The translations under genes were made by a program, and so were the position numbers. A model generated the notes under the pieces. The model ran no database searches. It was given only the letters and a program-made list of their open reading frames with translations, and was not told the DNA's origin. Shown here one piece after another: positions 9,908 to 18,936 of a stretch of 64,000 bases of DNA. The stretch covers positions 1,457,001 to 1,521,000 of the forward strand of contig NZ_CP019952.1 in NCBI RefSeq assembly GCF_002021815.1, written 5' to 3'. This DNA is from Pseudomonas parafulva (GTDB taxonomy: Bacteria; Pseudomonadota; Gammaproteobacteria; Pseudomonadales; Pseudomonadaceae). Positions within the stretch are counted from its first letter, which is position 1. Every line of letters begins with the position of its first letter.

Positions 9908-10075
9908 GATGAGGCAGGCGGGCAGGCTGTCGTTTCCATGACGGTCTGCCGGTCTCGCGCGCAATGATCCAAGGCTGAAGACTGTTCTGACCCTGCTGAT
10001 CGGCCGACATTGCGGGGCAGGGCGGTAAGTGATTGTTATCTGTGAAAAAAATTTTGGTTTTTTTGAAGATTTAGT

Positions 10076-10104
10076 TTGACAGGCCTGCACCTGGAACTTA
10101 ATAT
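10076..10104 (+). promoter_or_regulatory. Strong sigma-70 promoter of the tRNA-Ala/Glu array
   Basis: A perfect TTGACA (10076-10081) is spaced 17 bases from TAATAT (10099-10104). An A/T-rich stretch (10043-10073) sits where an UP element would be. A GC-rich discriminator follows the -10, as in stringently controlled stable-RNA promoters. Transcription would start about 65 bases before the first tRNA. Confidence 0.85.
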
Positions 10105-10179
10105 GCGCCCCGTCCACAGCGATGAACATAAACGAAATGCTAGGCACCCAGCCAGCGTGTCGGTTCAGCGTGACTCTGT

Positions 10180-10255
10180 GGGGCTATAGCTCAGCTGGGA
10201 GAGCGCCTGCATGGCATGCAGGAGGTCAGCGGTTCGATCCCGCTTAGCTCCACCA
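10180..10255 (+). tRNA. tRNA-Ala (GGC), copy 1
   Basis: The 76-nt gene has acceptor stem GGGGCTA/TAGCTCC and an encoded CCA. The loop ATGGCAT gives anticodon GGC. It is first of six tRNAs behind the promoter at 10076-10104. The gene sequence is the same as copies 2 and 3, but the spacer to the next tRNA is unlike theirs. Confidence 0.97.
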
Positions 10256-10328
10256 AATTCCTGTTGTCAGCCAATGGCTGGCACGTAGAACGGGCACCAG
10301 CAGCACGTTCTTGAAGGTAAGAAGGTTC

Positions 10329-10404
10329 GTCCCCTTCGTCTAGTGGCCTAGGACACCGCCCTTTCACGGCGGTAACAGGGGTTCGAGTCCCCTAGGGGAC
10401 GCCA
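10329..10404 (+). tRNA. tRNA-Glu (UUC), copy 1
   Basis: The 76-nt gene has acceptor stem GTCCCCT/AGGGGAC and an encoded GCCA end. The anticodon is TTC in the loop CTTTCAC. The sequence appears identical to copies 2 and 3. Confidence 0.97.
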
Positions 10405-10455
10405 GTTTTATACAAGCAGTGTTTCGACAGTGCTGGGCCGCGAGGCTAAAAATCT

Positions 10456-10531
10456 GGGGCTATAGCTCAGCTGGGAGAGCGCCTGCATGGCATGCAGGAG
10501 GTCAGCGGTTCGATCCCGCTTAGCTCCACCA
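10456..10531 (+). tRNA. tRNA-Ala (GGC), copy 2
   Basis: The gene repeats copy 1. From here the array repeats with a period of exactly 245 bases: Ala copy 2 to copy 3 and Glu copy 2 to copy 3. Confidence 0.97.
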
Positions 10532-10573
10532 ATTACTGCCAGGGTTTGCATTGCAGACTTTTGCGAAGGTTAT

Positions 10574-10649
10574 GTCCCCTTCGTCTAGTGGCCTAGGACA
10601 CCGCCCTTTCACGGCGGTAACAGGGGTTCGAGTCCCCTAGGGGACGCCA
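10574..10649 (+). tRNA. tRNA-Glu (UUC), copy 2
   Basis: The gene repeats copy 1. It is separated from Ala copy 2 by 42 bases that differ from the corresponding Ala3-Glu3 spacer at a single position. Confidence 0.97.
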
Positions 10650-10700
10650 GTTTTACACAAGCAGTGTTTCGACAGTGCTGGGCCGCGAGGCTAAAAATCC

Positions 10701-10776
10701 GGGGCTATAGCTCAGCTGGGAGAGCGCCTGCATGGCATGCAGGAGGTCAGCGGTTCGATCCCGCTTAGCTCCACCA
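10701..10776 (+). tRNA. tRNA-Ala (GGC), copy 3
   Basis: The gene repeats copies 1 and 2. The 51-base spacer before it matches the spacer before copy 2 at all but two positions. Confidence 0.97.
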
Positions 10777-10818
10777 ATTACTGCCAGGGTTTGCATTGCA
10801 GACTTTTGCGAAGGTTAC

Positions 10819-10894
10819 GTCCCCTTCGTCTAGTGGCCTAGGACACCGCCCTTTCACGGCGGTAACAGGGGTTCGAGTCCCCTAGGGGACGCCA
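10819..10894 (+). tRNA. tRNA-Glu (UUC), copy 3
   Basis: This is the last tRNA of the array and has the same sequence as copies 1 and 2. It is followed by a small CCCGC/GCGGG hairpin (10901-10915) and then the terminator at 10921. Confidence 0.97.
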
Positions 10895-10920
10895 CGTTTA
10901 CCCGCGTTTTGCGGGACTTT

Positions 10921-10957
10921 AAAGGCTCATTCGCATATTGAATGGGCCTTTTGTTTT
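10921..10957 (+). terminator. Intrinsic terminator of the tRNA-Ala/Glu array
   Basis: A 12-base-pair stem (10921-10932 with 10940-10951, one G-U pair) has a seven-base loop and runs into a T-rich tract to 10959. Confidence 0.85.
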
Positions 10958-11053
10958 TTCTACCGAAAAAATCCCAACGCCGCCCTCCGTTCTGGGGTAG
11001 ACATTTTTCGTTCGCTCACTGCTAAATCCCCCTTTTGCCCTTGGGACATCAAC

Positions 11054-11488
11054 ATGAGCTGGGACCTGCCCACACCTTTCATCATCGACGTGCATGTCGG
11101 CAGTGAAGACATCGATGGCCTGGGGCATGCCAACAATGCCGTCTACGTCACCTGGCTGGAGCGGTGCGCCTGGCGGCATTCCCAACGCCTGGGATTGGAC
11201 CTGGCGGCGTATCGCCGGCTTGATCGCGCCATGGCGGTGGTCCGTCACGAAATCGATTACCTCGCCGCCGCTTACGAAGGTGACGAATTGGAATTAGCCA
11301 CCTGGATCGTCGACTGGGACCAGCGTCTGCGCATGACCCGACGCTTTCAGCTGCGCCGTGCGCACGATGGGGTGGTATTGCTTCGCGCCCGGACCACCTT
11401 TGCCTGTATCGAGCTCTCTACCGGCAAACCCAAGCGCATGCCTGCCGAATTTCTGGAAGGTTACGCGCCAGCGCTGATCCTGGCCTGA
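11054..11488 (+). CDS. Hotdog-fold acyl-CoA thioesterase (4HBT/YbgC-FadM type)
   Basis: The 144-residue protein has the size and motif order of single hotdog-fold thioesterases. The segment [18 protein letters not shown] (residues 16-33) holds the Asp and the His-Asn-Asn cluster typical of the 4-hydroxybenzoyl-CoA thioesterase group, so hydrolysis of an acyl-CoA is the likely reaction. The acyl chain specificity cannot be told. It is cytosolic with no signal peptide. It lies between the tRNA array terminator and dusC, 50 bases before the latter. Confidence 0.82.
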   Translation: MSWDLPTPFIIDVHVGSEDIDGLGHANNAVYVTWLERCAWRHSQRLGLDLAAYRRLDRAMAVVRHEIDYLAAAYEGDELELATWIVDWDQRLRMTRRFQLRRAHDGVVLLRARTTFACIELSTGKPKRMPAEFLEGYAPALILA

Positions 11489-11538
11489 AGTACGCGCAAA
11501 TTTTGCTAGACTGCCGCCTTTTGCGCCGAGAACATTCC

Positions 11539-12510
11539 ATGCAAATTGCCCTGGCCCCGATGGAGGGGCTGGTCGACAACATTCTGCGAGACGTGCTGAC
11601 CCGCGTAGGCGGCGTCGATTGGTGCGTCAGCGAATTCATCCGCGTCTGTGATCGTCTGCTGCCAGCTTCTTCGTTCCATAAACTGGCCCCCGAGCTGAGC
11701 AACGGCGCGCATACGGCGGCAGGGGTGCCCATGCGTGTGCAACTGCTGGGGTCTGACCCGGCGTGCCTTGCCGATAACGCTGCATTGGCCTGCGAGCTGG
11801 GCGCCCCGGTAATCGACCTCAACTTTGGCTGCCCTGCCAAGACGGTGAACAAGTCCCGGGGCGGGGCGGTGCTGCTCAAGGAGCCTGAGCTGCTTCACGC
11901 CATTGTCCGCGAGGTCCGGCGCGCGGTGCCTGCCTCGATCCCCGTCACCGCCAAGATGCGCCTGGGTTTTGACAGCCCGGACGGGGCGCTGGACTGTGGC
12001 GTGGCCCTGGCCGAGGGCGGGGCGGCCCATTTGGTGGTGCATGCGCGGACCAAGGTTGAAGGCTACAAGCCACCCGCGCACTGGGAATGGGTGGCGCGCG
12101 TTCAGGACGTGGTCAAGGTGCCGGTGTTTGCCAATGGCGAGATCTGGACAGTCGAGGACTGGCGTCGTTGCCGGGAAGTCAGCGGCGCCGAGCACATTAT
12201 GCTGGGGCGTGGCCTGGTGTCTCGCCCGGACCTGGGTATGCAGATCGCCGCCGCCAATGCCGGGACGCCCTACCAGGCCATGGGTTGGGATCAACTGCTG
12301 CCGCTACTTCAGGCATTCTGGCGGCAGGCCCAGGCCAAACTGTCACCCCGTTACGCCCCTGGACGCATGAAGCAGTGGGTCGCCATGCTAACGCGCAGCT
12401 ACCCCGAGGCCGTACTTCTGTTTGCCGAGTTGCGCCGCGAAGAGGACTGCACGCGCATCGGGCGCTTGCTTGGCCTGACGCCGACGGCAGATGAAGCACA
12501 GGTAGCGTGA
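11539..12510 (+). CDS. dusC: tRNA-dihydrouridine(16) synthase
   Basis: DusC is an FMN enzyme that reduces U16 in the tRNA D-loop. The 323-residue length fits DusC. The catalytic cysteine is Cys98 in LNFGCPAK. The flavin-phosphate motif near ANGEIW and GRGLVSRPD (around 200-235) is present. The early motif LAPMEGLVD and the DusC-like insertion CVSEFIRV separate it from DusA and DusB. The ATG at 11539 lies 50 bases after the thioesterase; an extended -10 element (TG at 11504-11505 and TAGACT at 11507-11512) suggests its own promoter. Confidence 0.93.
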   Translation: MQIALAPMEGLVDNILRDVLTRVGGVDWCVSEFIRVCDRLLPASSFHKLAPELSNGAHTAAGVPMRVQLLGSDPACLADNAALACELGAPVIDLNFGCPAKTVNKSRGGAVLLKEPELLHAIVREVRRAVPASIPVTAKMRLGFDSPDGALDCGVALAEGGAAHLVVHARTKVEGYKPPAHWEWVARVQDVVKVPVFANGEIWTVEDWRRCREVSGAEHIMLGRGLVSRPDLGMQIAAANAGTPYQAMGWDQLLPLLQAFWRQAQAKLSPRYAPGRMKQWVAMLTRSYPEAVLLFAELRREEDCTRIGRLLGLTPTADEAQVA

Positions 12511-12546
12511 CCGCCTGGCACCGCCGAAATTTTTTTTGGCACTGCC

Positions 12547-12572
12547 CTTGAAAGCACATTGATGGGCCATAT
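12547..12572 (+). promoter_or_regulatory. Sigma-32 (heat-shock) promoter of ibpA
   Basis: CTTGAAA at 12547-12553 and CCATAT at 12567-12572 are spaced 13 bases apart, matching the RpoH promoter pattern. Transcription should start near 12580, giving a leader of about 57 bases that contains the RNA thermometer. Confidence 0.8.
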
Positions 12573-12580
12573 CTCTTGAG

Positions 12581-12639
12581 TACGCGATGCCGAATTCGGG
12601 TCGCGTAATGACTTACTTGCTGATATCTCAGGAGTTATG
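12581..12639 (+). promoter_or_regulatory. ROSE-type RNA thermometer in the ibpA leader
   Basis: The first hairpin is formed by TACGCGA (12581-12587) and TCGCGTA (12601-12607), with an inner pairing of CCGAATTCGG. The second part has TTGCT (12617-12621), the U(U/C)GCU element that pairs with the Shine-Dalgarno AGGAG (12630-12634) in ROSE elements. Short two-hairpin ibpA thermometers of this kind are known from Pseudomonas. At low temperature the ribosome site would be masked. Confidence 0.85.
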
Positions 12640-13086
12640 ACCATGACTACCGCTTTCTCTCTTGCACCACTGTTCCGCCACTCCGTTGGTTTCGACCGCT
12701 TCAATGACCTGTTCGAATCCGCGGCCCGCAATGAGGCCGGTAGCAGCTACCCGCCCTACAACGTGGAAAAGCACGGTGATGACCAGTACCGCATTGTGGT
12801 TGCCGCGGCTGGTTTCCAGGAAGAGGATCTCGACCTTCAGGTCGAAAAAGGCGTGCTCACCGTTACCGGTGGCAAGCGTGACAATGGCTCGGCAGAAGTG
12901 ACATACCTGCACCAGGGCATTGCCCAGCGCGCCTTCAAGCTCTCCTTCCGCCTGGCTGACCACATCGAGGTCAAGGCTGCTGGCTTGGCCAACGGTCTGC
13001 TCAGCATCGATCTGCTGCGTATCGTGCCTGAAGAAGCCAAGGCCAAACGCATCCCGATCAACGGCGAGCAACCCGCGCTGAATTGA
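12637..13086 (+). CDS. ibpA: Small heat-shock protein (Hsp20/IbpA)
   Basis: This ATP-independent chaperone holds unfolding proteins for later refolding by DnaK/ClpB. It has 149 residues with an alpha-crystallin domain at about 35-130. It shows the conserved YNVEK start of that domain and a C-terminal IPI-type motif (RIPIN near 138-142) used for oligomer assembly. The ATG at 12637 follows AGGAG by two bases. That spacing is unusually short, so the ATG at 12643 is an alternative start. A sigma-32 promoter and ROSE thermometer give double heat control. Confidence 0.95.
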   Translation: MTMTTAFSLAPLFRHSVGFDRFNDLFESAARNEAGSSYPPYNVEKHGDDQYRIVVAAAGFQEEDLDLQVEKGVLTVTGGKRDNGSAEVTYLHQGIAQRAFKLSFRLADHIEVKAAGLANGLLSIDLLRIVPEEAKAKRIPINGEQPALN

Positions 13087-13103
13087 TCCAGCGCATCAAC
13101 AGG

Positions 13104-13125
13104 AAGGGCACCCTAGGGTGCCCTT
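13104..13125 (+). terminator. Palindromic terminator between ibpA and the convergent GGDEF/EAL gene
   Basis: Positions 13104-13113 and 13116-13125 are perfect inverted repeats around CTAG. The hairpin follows the ibpA stop by 18 bases and can serve either strand. The downstream T content is modest. Confidence 0.65.
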
Positions 13126-13152
13126 CTTGCGTTGTGCTGGCGCGCCGCCACT

Positions 13153-16100
13153 TCAGGGCGCTTGCAACAGTTGCCGAAACGCCTGCAGCGGCAAAGGCCG
13201 GCTGTGCAGGTAGCCCTGGTACAGGTGACACCCCAGTTTTTCCAGAAACGCCAGCTGTTCGGCCAGCTCTACACCCTCGGCGATTACCGCAAGCCCAAGG
13301 CTAAGCGCCATGGCCACGATGGCGCGGACGATTTCAGCATCGTTGGGGTCTATCGTCACGTCACGGACGAACGTCTGGTCGATCTTCAGGGCATCGACTG
13401 GAAGGCGTTTGAGGTAGGTCAGCGAGGAATACCCTGTGCCGAAGTCGTCCATGGCAAACGTTACCCCGTGGCTTTGCAACTCTCGCATCTTGGCGATGGT
13501 GTCTTCCAGGTTCTGGATGACGATACCTTCGGTGATCTCGAGCTTGAGCAGTTTCCTGGGCAGTTGACTGTCGTCGAGGCAGCGCAAGACGCGGCCAACA
13601 AAATCTTTCTGGCGAAATTGCCGCGGGCTGATGTTGACGCACAGGCTGAAATCGTCGACATCGATCAAGCCGTCGGCCAGCAGGTGGGCGCAGGCAACGC
13701 ACGCCTCATCGAGTACCCAGTTGCCCACCTCCAGAATCAACCCGCTTTCCTCCAGGACCTGGATGAACTGGCCCGGCGACTGCTGGCCGAGTTGAGGGTG
13801 GTGCCAGCGTAGCAGCACCTCGGCGCCGACGATCCGTTTGTCGCGCGCGTCGACCTGTGGTTGGTAATGCAGGGCCATTTCGCCACGGGCCAGCGCCAGG
13901 CGTAGATCACTCTCCATGCGCAGGCGTTCGCTGGCCGCCTTCTGCATGGTGGCGTGAAACAGTTGAGTCGTATTGCGCCCGGAGTCCTTGGCGCGGTAAA
14001 GCGCGATGTCGGCGCGTTTGAGCAGATCGGCTGGGGTTGTGCCGTGGTCCGGGATCAAAGCCACGCCAATGCTGGGGGTCACCTGCAGGCGCTGGCCGTC
14101 GAGTGACATGGGCTGGGCCAACAGGGCGCGTACGGTGTCAGCCAGCTGGCGAACCGTATGCTCGACCTCATCACGATTGCCTTCCAGGCCGCTGAGCAGT
14201 ACCACGAACTCGTCACCACCCAGCCGTGCCACGGTGTCCTCCACACGTACGCTGGCCTCAAGCCTGGCCGTGATGATCTTGAGCACGGCATCACCGACCG
14301 GGTGGCCCAGCGAGTCGTTGATGTGCTTGAAATGATCCAGGTCGAGGAAAAGCAGGGCACCACGCAAGTCGCGCCGCTTGAGCAGGGCGATCTGCTGACC
14401 CAGCCGCTCCATCAGCAGGGCACGGTTTGGAAGATTGGTCAGCGGGTCATGGTAGGCAAGGTGACGGATCTGTGCCTGGGCTTGTTTCAGTTGGCTGACG
14501 TCCCGGGCGGTCATCAGCAGGCACTCTACATCGTTGAGCATGATCTGCTCTACGGACACCTCTACCGTCAGGAGATCGCCGCGCTTGTTGCGCCCCAGCA
14601 TTTCCCGATGATGTACCCGGCCATGCTCGCGCAGTTCAGCCAGCAAGGCGGTTCGCTGTTGCGCATCGGTCCAGATTCCGATGTCGAATACGGTGCGCCC
14701 GACGACGTCGCCCACCGAGTATCCAGTCAGCCGGCAGAAACCGTCGTTGATTTCCAGGTAGCGCCCGGTTAGGCATTCGGTGATGGTGATGGCGTCCGGG
14801 CTTGAGTGAAACGCCTTGGCGAATTTCTCTTCGCTGGATTTGAGCGCTGCCTCTGCCCGCTGCTGTTGAGTGATATCGCGCAGCGTGGTGACGCTGCAGG
14901 GTTGGTTGTCCACCGTGATGAGGCGGCTGGAGATCAGGCAGGTCAAGGCTTCGCCACTGCGGTGGTGGACGACCAACGCCACGTTGGTCAAGGCCTGCTC
15001 GCGGATGACCCGCTCGATGCGGTGGGCTCGCAGGGCAGATTCGGCCCACAGGCCTATCTCCTGGGCCGTGCGGCCGATCAACTGCTCGGTCGTCCAGCCG
15101 AAGGTGTGGGTAAAGGCGGGGTTGATCTCGATGAACTGTCCCGTGTCCTGACGCGTCACGCAGATCGGGTCGGGGCTGACTTGAAACAGGCTGGCAAACT
15201 TTTCTTCCGAGGCACTGAGGCGAAGCTCGCGTTCAACCTGGTCGGTGATGTCGAGCAGGGTGCCCGCCATGCGCAGAGGGTTGCTGTGCTCGTCGCGATA
15301 CAAGCGCGCACGGCTTTCGATATACCGCGAGACGCCGTTCTCCAACTGTACCCGGTACGTGAACTGATAATTGCCGGCCGGCCCTTCGCGCAGGCTGCTG
15401 TAGGCCTTGCGCATGGAGAGGCGCTCCTGTTCCGGAACGCCTTCGAAAAACGCATCGAAGGATTCGTGAAAGGCTACTGGCGGCAACCCGTGTAGTTGTG
15501 CAGCCCGGGCCGAACCGTAGAGCATGCCGCTGGGAATGTGCCAGTCCCACGTGCCCAGCTGCGCCGAGTCCAGCGCCAGGTCCAGACGCTCCTGGCTGTC
15601 CTTGAGGGCAAGGTCCGCGCGCTTGCGCTCGGTGGTGTCGACGAAGGTACTGAGCTGATAGGTGGTGCCTTCGAGCTCGATGCCCTGGGTGCAAAGGATG
15701 CCATCATGGACCTTGCCGTCGCTGCCGCGGAATTGCACCTCCATGGTCAACGGGCCGCCGCTCAGGCGGGAAGAATCGAGCATGTGCTGGCGTTGCGCGG
15801 CGTCGGCCCACAACCCCAATGCCACGCTGGTGCGGCCGATGACTTGGCTGGCGGGCCAGGCGAACGTATCTTCGAAGTGCTGATTGACTTCGAAGATCAT
15901 GCCGTCATCACGACGGGTCAACAAAATGGCATTCGGGCTCAGGTGGAAGAGGGTAGCGAGGCGCTTTTCGGAATTCATTAGCGCGGTTTCCCGCTCGCGC
16001 TGGCGCGTGATCTCGCGTACTACCCCAATCATCTGCGGTCTGCCGTGCGGGTCGCAAGTCAGGCTGCCATTGATCTCCAGCCAATGCAGGCTGCCGTCTG

Positions 16101-16437
16101 GCCAGCGAATGCGGTGGCGCATGGCTCGCCCTACCGGTTCGCCATCGAACACCGCCTGAAACGCCTTGCGTGTTCGCGCGCGGTCCTCCTCGGCCAGCAG
16201 GTCCAGGTAGTCGATGTCTCCGGGCAGGGCGCGCAGCGGGTCGAAACCGAACAGGGCCTGGGTGCCCCGGGACCAACTGACCCGGCCGCTTTCGATATCC
16301 CAAAGCCACGCACCCAGGCGTGCACCGTTCAGGGCAGCCAACAGCTGCGGCGCACTCTGCCAAGCCTGCTCCGCCGCCTCGGGCTCTGCCGCATGGATTC
16401 GCGGCAGGCGCATCAAGCGATTTGCTGATTTGGGCAT
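13153..16437 (-). CDS. Five-PAS diguanylate cyclase/phosphodiesterase (GGDEF-EAL)
   Basis: The 1094-residue protein has no evident membrane segment. Five PAS repeats fill about residues 25-655. A GGDEF domain follows with an intact GGDEF at 740-744, then an EAL domain whose signature reads EVL (873-875). The EAL domain keeps ITEG, MDDFGTGYSSL, KIDQTFV and EGVE, so both c-di-GMP synthesis and breakdown are chemically possible. PAS 2, 4 and 5 share a segment with G(L/I)W followed by Ala/Thr and acidic residues, which suggests internal duplication. The ATG at 16437 has AAGG ten bases upstream; a GTG at 16464 is the alternative. The signal bound by the PAS domains is unknown. Confidence 0.92.
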   Translation of the reverse strand: MPKSANRLMRLPRIHAAEPEAAEQAWQSAPQLLAALNGARLGAWLWDIESGRVSWSRGTQALFGFDPLRALPGDIDYLDLLAEEDRARTRKAFQAVFDGEPVGRAMRHRIRWPDGSLHWLEINGSLTCDPHGRPQMIGVVREITRQRERETALMNSEKRLATLFHLSPNAILLTRRDDGMIFEVNQHFEDTFAWPASQVIGRTSVALGLWADAAQRQHMLDSSRLSGGPLTMEVQFRGSDGKVHDGILCTQGIELEGTTYQLSTFVDTTERKRADLALKDSQERLDLALDSAQLGTWDWHIPSGMLYGSARAAQLHGLPPVAFHESFDAFFEGVPEQERLSMRKAYSSLREGPAGNYQFTYRVQLENGVSRYIESRARLYRDEHSNPLRMAGTLLDITDQVERELRLSASEEKFASLFQVSPDPICVTRQDTGQFIEINPAFTHTFGWTTEQLIGRTAQEIGLWAESALRAHRIERVIREQALTNVALVVHHRSGEALTCLISSRLITVDNQPCSVTTLRDITQQQRAEAALKSSEEKFAKAFHSSPDAITITECLTGRYLEINDGFCRLTGYSVGDVVGRTVFDIGIWTDAQQRTALLAELREHGRVHHREMLGRNKRGDLLTVEVSVEQIMLNDVECLLMTARDVSQLKQAQAQIRHLAYHDPLTNLPNRALLMERLGQQIALLKRRDLRGALLFLDLDHFKHINDSLGHPVGDAVLKIITARLEASVRVEDTVARLGGDEFVVLLSGLEGNRDEVEHTVRQLADTVRALLAQPMSLDGQRLQVTPSIGVALIPDHGTTPADLLKRADIALYRAKDSGRNTTQLFHATMQKAASERLRMESDLRLALARGEMALHYQPQVDARDKRIVGAEVLLRWHHPQLGQQSPGQFIQVLEESGLILEVGNWVLDEACVACAHLLADGLIDVDDFSLCVNISPRQFRQKDFVGRVLRCLDDSQLPRKLLKLEITEGIVIQNLEDTIAKMRELQSHGVTFAMDDFGTGYSSLTYLKRLPVDALKIDQTFVRDVTIDPNDAEIVRAIVAMALSLGLAVIAEGVELAEQLAFLEKLGCHLYQGYLHSRPLPLQAFRQLLQAP

Positions 16438-16493
16438 GATTACCAGACCTTTGGCATGGGACACATCCTTGAAGGGGCCGGGCTGACGGCTAT

Positions 16494-17372
16494 TCAGGCG
16501 CTTGCCGCATGGCCAACGAGCAGGGCCATGAACGCCTTGGCAGCGTTGGACAGGGTGCGCTCGGTGTGCAGAATGTAGCCTAGCTGGCGGGACAACCCAA
16601 TGCCGGGCAAGGCGATGGGCGCCACCTGTTCGTCAAGCATCGTGCGCGGCAGCACGCTCCACGCTAGGCCGATCGATACCATCATCTTGATGGTTTCCAG
16701 GTAGTTGGTGCTCATGGCGATGTTCGGTGTCAGGCCTTGGCTTTCGAACAGACGCTGGACAATGTGGTGGGTGAACGTATTGCCCCCTGGAAACACGGCG
16801 GGGTGGCACGCCACATCAGCAAGGGTAACGGCGTCGTTGTTGGCCAATGGGTGCTCCGGGGCGGCTACGAAATCCAGCGCGTCCTGCCATACCGGTACAG
16901 CGTTGATCAGGGGATGAGGTTCAGGTGCCAGGGTGATGACGGCGAGTTCGGCTCGACCATGCAGAATCTCATCGTAGGCCTGTTCCGAATCCAAGAACTG
17001 AATATCCAGCGCCACTGCCGGGTATTGGCGGGTGAAAGCCCGCAGCAGTGGGGGGAGGCGGTGCAGGCCGATGTGATGGCTTGTTGCCAGGGTCAGGCGC
17101 CCCCCCACTTCCCCTGACAGATTGGTCAGCGCCCGTCGGGTATCCTCCAGTACGTTGAGAATCTGGTAGGCCCTGGGCAACAGTGCCCGCCCGGCTTCGG
17201 TCAAGGTTATCTCGCGGCCCAGGCGGTCGAATAACCGTGTGCTCAACTGCTGCTCCAGGCCAGCAATGCGCTTGCTGACAGCGGGCTGGGTCAGGTACAG
17301 GCGTTCTGCCGCACTGGAAAAGCTGCCAGTTTCCGCAATGGCGATAAATGCGCTGAGATTGGCCAAGTCCAT
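16494..17372 (-). CDS. LysR-family regulator divergent from leuC
   Basis: The 292-residue protein has an N-terminal winged helix-turn-helix (residues 3-62, with LTQPAVSKRIAGLEQQL as recognition region) and a periplasmic-binding-like effector domain. It is transcribed away from leuC with 130 bases between the start codons. That interval holds a perfect 15-base palindrome with the T-N11-A core LysR proteins bind. Control of leuCD, and of itself, is the natural inference from LysR biology. The effector is not evident from sequence. Confidence 0.88.
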   Translation of the reverse strand: MDLANLSAFIAIAETGSFSSAAERLYLTQPAVSKRIAGLEQQLSTRLFDRLGREITLTEAGRALLPRAYQILNVLEDTRRALTNLSGEVGGRLTLATSHHIGLHRLPPLLRAFTRQYPAVALDIQFLDSEQAYDEILHGRAELAVITLAPEPHPLINAVPVWQDALDFVAAPEHPLANNDAVTLADVACHPAVFPGGNTFTHHIVQRLFESQGLTPNIAMSTNYLETIKMMVSIGLAWSVLPRTMLDEQVAPIALPGIGLSRQLGYILHTERTLSNAAKAFMALLVGHAASA

Positions 17373-17390
17373 TTACTGAATTCCTTTTGG

Positions 17391-17405
17391 TTATCCAAAG
17401 GATAA
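17391..17405. promoter_or_regulatory. LysR-type operator in the leuC intergenic region
   Basis: TTATCC (17391-17396) and GGATAA (17400-17405) form a perfect inverted repeat around AAA and include T-N11-A. A second overlapping pairing joins CCTTTTGG (17383-17390) with CCAAAGG (17395-17401). It lies 18 bases upstream of the LysR gene start and about 100 bases upstream of leuC, as expected for the activation site of a divergent LysR pair. Confidence 0.65.
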
Positions 17406-17502
17406 AAAATATGAATTTGAGTTATTCAATCTAACCCCCTAGCATCGCCCATACAAGCCAAGTGGTCTTTGGCATAGAAAGACGCTGATGAGGAACAGTC
17501 CG

Positions 17503-18936
17503 ATGGCTGGCAAAACGCTCTACGACAAACTCTGGGAAGCCCACGAGGTCAAGCGCCGTGACGACGGCTCGTCCTTGATCTACATCGACCGTCACATCAT
17601 CCATGAAGTGACCTCCCCGCAGGCTTTCGAAGGGCTGCGCCTGGCCAAGCGCAAGCCATGGCGTATCGATGCCAACATCGCCACGCCCGACCATAACGTG
17701 CCGACCACCCCCGAGCGCAAGGGCGGGATCGAGGCCATCGTCGACCAGGTGTCGCGCCTGCAGGTGCAGACCCTCGACGAGAACTGCGACGAATACGGCA
17801 TCGTCGAATTCAAGATGAACGACGAGCGCCAGGGCATCGTTCATGTCATCAGCCCCGAACAGGGCGCTACCTTGCCAGGCATGACCGTGGTCTGCGGCGA
17901 CTCGCATACCTCAACCCACGGCGCCTTCGGTGCGCTGGCCCACGGCATCGGCACCTCCGAGGTCGAGCACGTGCTGGCTACCCAGTGCCTGGTGGCCAAG
18001 AAGATGAAGAACATGCTGGTGCGGGTCGAGGGGCAACTGTCGCCGGGTGTCACGGCCAAGGACATCGTCCTGGCGGTAATCGGCAAGATCGGCACTGCCG
18101 GTGGCAACGGTCACGCGATGGAGTTCGCCGGCAGTGCCATTCGCGCGTTGTCGATGGAAGGCCGCATGACCATCTGCAACATGTCCATCGAAGCCGGTGC
18201 CCGTGTCGGGTTGGTGGCCACTGACGCCACCACCATCGCTTATGTCGAAGGCCGCCCGTACTCGCCCAAGGGCGAGCAGTGGACCCGTGCTGTCCAGGCC
18301 TGGAAAGACCTGGTCTCCGATGAGGATGCGGTTTTCGATACCGTGGTCGAACTCGATGCCACGCAGATCAAGCCGCAGGTCAGCTGGGGTACCTCGCCAG
18401 AAATGGTGCTTGCCGTCGACCAGCGTGTGCCGGATCCGGCTGCCGAAGCGGACCTGGTCAAGCGTGGCTCCATTGAGCGCGCCCTGAAGTACATGGGCTT
18501 GCAGGCCAACCAGGCGATCACTGATATCCACCTGGATCGCGTGTTCATAGGCTCGTGCACCAATTCGCGCATCGAAGACCTGCGCGCGGCAGCGGAGATC
18601 GCCAAGGGCCGCAAGGTGGCGAGCAGCGTCAAGCAAGCCATCGTCGTCCCCGGCTCGGGCCTGGTGAAGGCTCAGGCCGAGCGCGAAGGCCTGGACAAGA
18701 TATTCGTCGAAGCCGGCTTCGAATGGCGCGAGCCAGGTTGCTCGATGTGCCTGGCCATGAACCCCGATCGGCTGGAAAGCGGCGAGCACTGCGCATCCAC
18801 CTCCAACCGTAACTTCGAAGGGCGTCAGGGCGCAGGTGGCCGCACGCACCTGGTGAGCCCGGCCATGGCCGCCGCAGCCGCCGTCACCGGCCACTTCATC
18901 GATGTCCGCGAGTTGATCCAAGGGAGCGCAGCATGA
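17503..18936 (+). CDS. leuC: 3-isopropylmalate dehydratase large subunit
   Basis: LeuC with LeuD converts 2-isopropylmalate to 3-isopropylmalate in leucine synthesis. The 477 residues match the family. The [4Fe-4S] cluster ligands are Cys352 (GSCTNSR) and Cys413/Cys416 (GCSMC). The ATG at 17503 has AGGA eight bases upstream and gives the standard [11 protein letters not shown] start; an ATG at 17488 in frame adds five residues not usual for LeuC. The stop overlaps the leuD start by four bases, so the subunits are translationally coupled. Confidence 0.97.
   Translation: MAGKTLYDKLWEAHEVKRRDDGSSLIYIDRHIIHEVTSPQAFEGLRLAKRKPWRIDANIATPDHNVPTTPERKGGIEAIVDQVSRLQVQTLDENCDEYGIVEFKMNDERQGIVHVISPEQGATLPGMTVVCGDSHTSTHGAFGALAHGIGTSEVEHVLATQCLVAKKMKNMLVRVEGQLSPGVTAKDIVLAVIGKIGTAGGNGHAMEFAGSAIRALSMEGRMTICNMSIEAGARVGLVATDATTIAYVEGRPYSPKGEQWTRAVQAWKDLVSDEDAVFDTVVELDATQIKPQVSWGTSPEMVLAVDQRVPDPAAEADLVKRGSIERALKYMGLQANQAITDIHLDRVFIGSCTNSRIEDLRAAAEIAKGRKVASSVKQAIVVPGSGLVKAQAEREGLDKIFVEAGFEWREPGCSMCLAMNPDRLESGEHCASTSNRNFEGRQGAGGRTHLVSPAMAAAAAVTGHFIDVRELIQGSAA

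Noticed and set aside
9919..9952. An inverted repeat after gltX (GGCAG/CTGCC with inner GTC/GAC)
   Set aside because: The stem is interrupted, the loop is large and no T run follows. It is too weak to call a terminator.
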